Below, in pieces: positions 60,444 through 64,000 of a DNA stretch of 64,000 nt (position 1 is the first letter of the stretch; each line of letters begins with the position of its first letter). The translations under genes were made by a program, and so were the position numbers. This stretch comes from Pseudomonadota bacterium. Lineage in GTDB: Bacteria > Pseudomonadota > Alphaproteobacteria > Rhizobiales > Devosiaceae. Location: contig JAEWLC010000060.1 in assembly GCA_023393475.1 (NCBI GenBank), positions 1-64,000 of the forward strand, read 5' to 3'. The notes beneath the pieces are model-generated. The model worked only from the letters and a program-made list of their open reading frames with translations, made no database searches and was not told the origin of the DNA.

Positions 60444-60776
60444 CGCGCGAACTGCTGCCCGGCTGATCGACCTCAGCAGCCCGTCCAGCTCATCGAGTGT
60501 GGCATCCACCCGGTCGTCGGGCGGCAGGTCGCTGGTCCCCTCCACGAGGTACCTGCGGTGCGCGGCAATCTCCGCCCGCAAATCGTCGAGCCGCCTCGCC
60601 GCTAGGTCGTGTTCGTCGCTGCCCGGCGAATGCACCGAGAGCTGCGCCCGCAGGTAGCCCGCGCGGAGCTGCCAGCCTTCGACATAGCGAAGGTACGGTT
60701 CGATGATTTCGGTGGTTGCGTTCCGCAGCAGGGCGTCGGCGACGCCACGCGCAGTCGGTTGAATCTGATTGTGCAT
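60438..60776 (-). CDS. Hypothetical protein (112 aa)
   Basis: From the ATG at 60776: MHNQIQPTARGVADALLRNA, then alpha-helical, charged sequence (GWQLRAGYLRAQLSVHSPG, RLDDLRAEIAAHRRYLVEG). No known motif, no signal. Overlaps the ureidoglycine aminohydrolase end by 6 bp. A near-consensus EcfG promoter (TGAAC-N16-CGTT) lies 28 bp upstream. Confidence 0.6.
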
Positions 60777-60803
60777 TCTCAAACCTAAGTCACGAGCCCA
60801 ACG

Positions 60804-60828
60804 AACGTTTTCGACCTCGCTTGGTTCA
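60804..60828 (-). promoter_or_regulatory. Weak EcfG-like promoter for the 112-aa gene
   Basis: Minus strand TGAAC (60828-60824), 16 bp, CGTT (60807-60804). One mismatch from GGAAC; spacing exact. Confidence 0.4.
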
Positions 60829-60905
60829 CTGCCCGTGCAGAAATTTGCTTGCGGCGACCGCCCGTGCCCGCCATCGTCTTCCCACTGAGGGAGAACACGA
60901 TTCAG

Positions 60906-61337
60906 ATGACACGATTGAGAATGCTCGCCGTCCTTGCCCTTCTGGCGTCGCCGGTGTTGGCCGAGGACCTGACCCCGCAAAGCTACCAGAGCCTGCTGAC
61001 CCCGCTGGTCCAGGGCGGCGCGGACGTGCTCGGCGCCCCCCTTGCCTATCCGGCGGGCACTCCGAACGTCACCTCGGCCATAGTCACCCTGCCTCCGGGC
61101 GGCGAAACCGGCTGGCACGAGCACGAAGTCCCGCTCTTTGCCTACATGCTCGAGGGCGAACTGACCGTCGACTACGGCACCAAGGGCAAGAAGACCTACC
61201 GCGCCGGCGAGGCAGTGCTCGAAGCGGTCGGCTGGGCCCATAACGGCACCAACACAGGCACCGTGCCGATGAAGCTGGTCGCCGTCTATGTCGGCAGCGA
61301 CGCAGCCGCGAACACCATCAAGGTCGACGCCCCATGA
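60906..61337 (+). CDS. Secreted cupin-domain protein
   Basis: 143 aa. Signal peptide (LAVLALLASPVLAE, cleaved near residue 20) and one cupin domain: TLPPGGETGWHEHEVPLFAYMLEGELTVDYG with the His-x-His-x3-4-Glu-like ligands, and GWAHNGTNTG. Ligand or activity unknown. Its stop overlaps the start of allA (ATGA), so it probably belongs to ureide metabolism or uptake. Confidence 0.8.
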   Translation: MTRLRMLAVLALLASPVLAEDLTPQSYQSLLTPLVQGGADVLGAPLAYPAGTPNVTSAIVTLPPGGETGWHEHEVPLFAYMLEGELTVDYGTKGKKTYRAGEAVLEAVGWAHNGTNTGTVPMKLVAVYVGSDAAANTIKVDAP

Positions 61338-61828
61338 TCGAGATCGTCATCGAGCCCCTGACCCAGGAGGCCTACGCCCCCTTCGGGCAGGTGATCCAGG
61401 TCGAGGGCGCCCACCACTACCCCATCAACGGCGGCATGACCGAGCGCTACCACGATCTCGCCAGGGTCGAGCTCGGCGGCGTCCATGCCCGGCCCCTGGT
61501 CTCCATCGCGCGCGGCCAGCCCTACGACCTGCCGCTGACTTTGAAGATGATGGAGCGCCATCCGCTCGGCAGCCAGGCCTTCTATCCGCTGTCCCAGCGG
61601 CCCTTCCTGTCGATCGTCGCCCCGGACAACGGCGGCGCGCCCGGGTTGCCCCGCGCCTTCCTCGCCGGCCCCGGCCAGGGCATCAACATGGCCATGAACA
61701 CCTGGCACGCCGTACTGACGCCGCTCGGAGAAACCGCCGATTTCCTCATCATCGATCGCGGCGGCGACGGTAATAATCTCGAGGAATACTTCTTCCCCGA
61801 GCCCTATCTGGTGGTCGAGCGCCGCTGA
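61334..61828 (+). CDS. allA: Ureidoglycolate lyase
   Basis: 164 aa. Splits S-ureidoglycolate into glyoxylate and urea. IEPLTQEAYAPFGQVIQVEG, NGGMTERYHDLARVE, MMERHPLGSQAFYPL and GINMAMNTWHAVLTPLG are the family's blocks. Product glyoxylate is used by GlcB of the purine operon. No urease genes are in the window. Confidence 0.95.
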   Translation: MIEIVIEPLTQEAYAPFGQVIQVEGAHHYPINGGMTERYHDLARVELGGVHARPLVSIARGQPYDLPLTLKMMERHPLGSQAFYPLSQRPFLSIVAPDNGGAPGLPRAFLAGPGQGINMAMNTWHAVLTPLGETADFLIIDRGGDGNNLEEYFFPEPYLVVERR

Positions 61829-61928
61829 TTTCTTTGCAGCCACGTAGCGATACGTCTCAGCTTCGTTGCATTTCCTCCATAATCTGGTGCCCAACTGTGG
61901 CTCAGTAGGCTTGGGAGGGGTCATCGCC

Positions 61929-62711
61929 ATGCGCGTCTTCGTGGCAATTCTGGTCGTGCTTATGTCACTGGTCGGTCCGGCGTTCGCCGCCAAGCTCACG
62001 CTGAAGGGCGACGTGACCTATCGCGAACGCATCGCGCTGCCTCCCGGCGGGTCGCTGACGGTGTCGCTGATCGACCTCGCAACGCCCACCCAACCGCGCG
62101 TCTCGGCCAAGGCCGCGATCGCCAGTCCGGGGCAGGTGCCCCTCACCTTCACGCTCAATTTCGAGGAGAGCATCATCCTCCCCGGACACAGCTACGCCCT
62201 CGACGCCGAGATCACCGGCGAAGACGGCGCCCTGTGGTTCCGCACCACTCAGCCCTACCCCGTCGATCCGATGGATCCGGAAGCAGTCATCCTGATCATC
62301 GTCAACCGCGCCCCCGAACCGGAAGAGCCGCCCGTCGTTCCGACCGTTGTTCCGGACCAGCCGACGCCGCTGCCGCTCCTCAACGTCACCTGGCAGGCCC
62401 AGTCCATCGGCGGCAACCCGGTTGGCCGCAACCTCGTCTCCTCGCTCAACATCGCCTCCGACATGCGCGCCGGCGGCCGTGGCGGCTGCAATTCGTGGTT
62501 CGCACAGGCCGAGGTGAACGAGGAGCGCCTGCTGTTCAGCGCCGTGGCGGCCACCCGCATGGCCTGCCTCTCCGAGGAAGCGACAGTGCAGGAGGACACC
62601 TTCTTCGCCGCCCTCGCCGCCACCCGCTTCTGGCGGCTCGACCAGGGGCGCCTGACCCTGCTCGATAGTGCCGGCGCCGAACTCGTCGTGCTGGAAAAGT
62701 CGCCCTTCTGA
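61929..62711 (+). CDS. Secreted YbaY-META domain protein
   Basis: 260 aa. Signal peptide ends AFAA-K (about residue 19). Residues 20-130: YbaY/type III secretion pilotin-like domain (VTYRERIALPPGGSLTVSLIDL, LNFEESIILPGHSYALDAEI). A proline-rich linker follows, then a META domain (WQAQSIGG, GGRGGCNSWFAQAEV, TRMACLSEEATVQEDTFFAALAATRFWRLD). Members are linked with envelope stress and lipoprotein homeostasis. No lipobox, so soluble. ATG at 61929 after GGGAGGGG. Confidence 0.85.
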   Translation: MRVFVAILVVLMSLVGPAFAAKLTLKGDVTYRERIALPPGGSLTVSLIDLATPTQPRVSAKAAIASPGQVPLTFTLNFEESIILPGHSYALDAEITGEDGALWFRTTQPYPVDPMDPEAVILIIVNRAPEPEEPPVVPTVVPDQPTPLPLLNVTWQAQSIGGNPVGRNLVSSLNIASDMRAGGRGGCNSWFAQAEVNEERLLFSAVAATRMACLSEEATVQEDTFFAALAATRFWRLDQGRLTLLDSAGAELVVLEKSPF

Positions 62712-62769
62712 CGGTTGACGCGCCGACCGGCTCCCCGCACCTTCGGTTCAGCATGAACCGGAGACCCGA

Positions 62770-63393
62770 ATGGATACGCCCGACCTTGTTTCCCGCCTGC
62801 TCGATGTCGTCGAGCACGACCTGTTGCCGCTGACCCGGCGCGGCGTAGGTGGGGGCAACAAGCTCTTCGGCGCGGCGATCCTCAGGAAATCCGACCTCTC
62901 CCTTGTCGTCGGCGAGACCAACAACGAGACCGAGAACCCGCTCTGGCATGGCGAGATGCACGCGATCAAGCGCTTCTACGAGATCCCGGCCGACCAGCGG
63001 CCCGCCGCGCGCGATTGCCTGTTCCTCGCCACCCACGAGCCGTGCTCGCTCTGCCTCTCCGGCATCACCTGGGGCGGCTTCGACAACTTCTACTACCTCT
63101 TCAGCTACGAGGAGACGCGCGACAGCTTCGGCATCCCGCACGACATCCGCATCCTCAAGGAAGTCTATGCCGTGCCCGACCCGGACCGCGGCTACGTCCC
63201 CGAGGAACGCCCGCTCTACAATCGAAAGAACGCCTTCTTCGAGGCCCACGACCTGCAGCGCATGATCGCCGGCATGGACCGCTCCTCCAAGGAGCAGCTC
63301 GTCGCACGCGTCGACGACCTCAACGCCGCCTACAACGATGTGTCGGCGACGTACCAGGCGACCAAGGGCAACAAGGGAATTCCGCTCAGCTAG
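62770..63393 (+). CDS. Zinc-dependent nucleoside/base deaminase-like protein
   Basis: 207 aa of the cytidine/deoxycytidylate deaminase superfamily. Zinc site WHGEMHAI (His60, Glu62) and HEPCSLC (Cys92, Cys95). HGE rather than HAE and a long C-terminus of about 110 aa set it apart from tRNA adenosine deaminase TadA. With purine genes around it, a base or nucleoside substrate is reasonable, but this is inference. Confidence 0.82.
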   Translation: MDTPDLVSRLLDVVEHDLLPLTRRGVGGGNKLFGAAILRKSDLSLVVGETNNETENPLWHGEMHAIKRFYEIPADQRPAARDCLFLATHEPCSLCLSGITWGGFDNFYYLFSYEETRDSFGIPHDIRILKEVYAVPDPDRGYVPEERPLYNRKNAFFEAHDLQRMIAGMDRSSKEQLVARVDDLNAAYNDVSATYQATKGNKGIPLS

Positions 63394-63521
63394 AGCGGCA
63401 GGGTCACCACGCTGGCGGCGGCGAAGGCCAGCACGGCGAGGGCGGTGGCGAAGACCACGATCAGCAGGATTTGCGTCCCGGTCCCCAGCAGTTTCGGACG
63501 GCGACCGGGTTCGGTGCTCAT
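63390..63521 (-). CDS. Tiny membrane protein (43 aa)
   Basis: From the ATG at 63521: a basic start (MSTEPGRRPKLLGTG) and one membrane helix (LLIVVFATALAVLAFAAASVV), ending at TAG 63390. Positive-inside rule gives N-in. It begins 4 bp after the stop of another tiny ORF on the same strand. No strong ribosome site. Unknown function. Confidence 0.45.
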   Translation of the reverse strand: MSTEPGRRPKLLGTGTQILLIVVFATALAVLAFAAASVVTLPL

Positions 63522-63525
63522 TGGC

Positions 63526-63642
63526 TCAGCCGAGATCAGCCGTCTCGACGACGGAAGCGGTTTCGACCGGCAGGGACGAGGCGGCGATGGTCAGCGTGGC
63601 CATCGACATCACGAACAGGGCAACGAGAGTGATCTTGAGCAT
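63526..63642 (-). CDS. Tiny secreted or membrane peptide (38 aa)
   Basis: From the ATG at 63642: MLKITLVALFVMSMATLTIAA then a short acidic tail rich in Val/Glu. Looks like a signal peptide with almost no mature part, or a single-span peptide. In tandem with the 43-aa ORF. Confidence 0.4.
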   Translation of the reverse strand: MLKITLVALFVMSMATLTIAASSLPVETASVVETADLG

Positions 63643-63818
63643 TTGTCAGCGCCCCCAAGGCGTTGTGTGCGGCCGACCCGGCCGGTTCATCTTGAGGGCG
63701 ATAATGCGGCGGCGCGTTTGAACGTTCCCGGAATTGACCGTTTATCTGTCGTTCAGGAACACACGGCGTGGTTGCACCACCGAAGCATCCGGGCCGCAAG
63801 TGCGGCCACAAACTCGGC

Positions 63819-63894
63819 GTCATCCCCGCAAAGGCCGGGATCATCTGTCAGCTGGCTCGGAGGAGCGCTGGATCCCTGCTTTCGCAGGGATGAC
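63819..63894. repeat. 76-bp nested palindromic repeat, copy 2
   Basis: Outer arms GTCATCCC (63819-63826) and GGGATGAC (63887-63894); inner hairpins at each end (right: CCCTGC-TTTC-GCAGGG). Same design and similar length as the element at 56756-56839, so both belong to one dispersed family. Confidence 0.72.
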
Positions 63895-63947
63895 AACTGG
63901 TGAGGGGCGAAGCCCGCCCTGACCTGCCTCAGTCTAGAGGCGGAACC

Positions 63948-64000
63948 TCACGGTTCGCTGGCCTCGGCATCGGCTGCGACAGCGGATCGCTCGATACCGG
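63948..64000 (-). CDS. Possible C-terminal end of a gene entering from the right
   Basis: On the minus strand 16 codons ending GIERSAVAADAEASEP and TGA at 63948. Composition suits a real C-terminus, but the piece is too short to identify. Confidence 0.3.
   Translation of the reverse strand, partial: GIERSAVAADAEASEP

Noticed and set aside
63942..63966. GGAAC as another EcfG promoter
   Set aside because: No CGTT at 16-17 bp downstream.

Overview
This is 64 kb of a GC-rich, gene-dense chromosome from an alphaproteobacterium, most likely order Hyphomicrobiales (a Devosia-like organism is my guess; there is no rRNA or other phylogenetic marker to confirm it). Supporting signs are FrcBCA-like and Dpp-like ABC operons, a membrane-bound cytochrome c urate oxidase (PuuD), a PuuE-UraD fusion, and several sites matching the GGAAC-N16-CGTT promoter of the alphaproteobacterial general-stress sigma factor EcfG. 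I see no tRNA, rRNA, CRISPR array, prophage or insertion sequence; the window reads as ordinary chromosome.

Layout. (1) 1-9.5 kb: a sugar-acid locus. A sugar-acid dehydratase of the mannonate/galactonate dehydratase type and a complete Opp/Dpp-type ABC transporter (minus strand) diverge from an RraA-like aldolase, a GntR/FCD repressor and a uronate-dehydrogenase-like enzyme (plus strand). (2) 9.6-13.2 kb: a winged-helix/TolB-like/TPR regulator, a small secreted protein and two Nudix hydrolases (one NudC). (3) 13.3-17.2 kb: a translationally coupled set of metallophosphoesterase, MurL, MurD2 and an EmrE-type SMR pump. MurD2 plus MurL is the alternative route to D-glutamate in peptidoglycan precursors. 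(4) 17.2-24.9 kb: an AcuI-type reductase, a TPR membrane protein, a lone receiver domain, a Cys-rich secreted protein, then a stress block (DUF3008, MgtC, SoxR with an MFS pump, GlsB/YeaQ-type protein). (5) 24.9-31.4 kb: a polyol/sugar locus (SDR, xylitol-type dehydrogenase, FrcACB-like ABC transporter, divergent ROK repressor). (6) 31.4-36.4 kb: two paralogous CHASE4 cyclic-di-GMP proteins, topoisomerase IB and a small membrane protein. (7) 36.5-62.7 kb: purine catabolism. (8) the end: a zinc-dependent deaminase, two tiny membrane or secreted ORFs and a palindromic repeat.

The purine region is the biological core. Ade and GuaD deaminate adenine and guanine; XdhAB (matured by XdhC) makes urate; PuuD oxidises it using its own cytochrome c; UraH and the UraD domain give S-allantoin; the PuuE domain opens it to allantoate; ureidoglycine aminohydrolase and AllA release ammonia, urea and glyoxylate; and malate synthase G (GlcB) puts glyoxylate into central metabolism. 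uraH-xdhABC-(BMP-type ABC transporter)-puuD-guaD-glcB run in one direction for about 14.4 kb with overlapping or closely spaced genes, so they look like one operon. The allantoate-to-ureidoglycine enzyme (AllC) is the only step I cannot find here.

Regulatory signals that read clearly: a textbook SoxR box in front of an MFS pump; four exact GGAAC-N16-CGTT promoters in front of mgtC, DUF3008, glsB and the small-protein/topoisomerase IB pair; a near-perfect palindrome in the sugar-acid divergent promoter; an AT-rich symmetric site with outward-facing TTGACA boxes in front of the ROK gene; an ArsR-type inverted repeat; and strong hairpins directly after the substrate-binding-protein gene in all three ABC-transporter operons.
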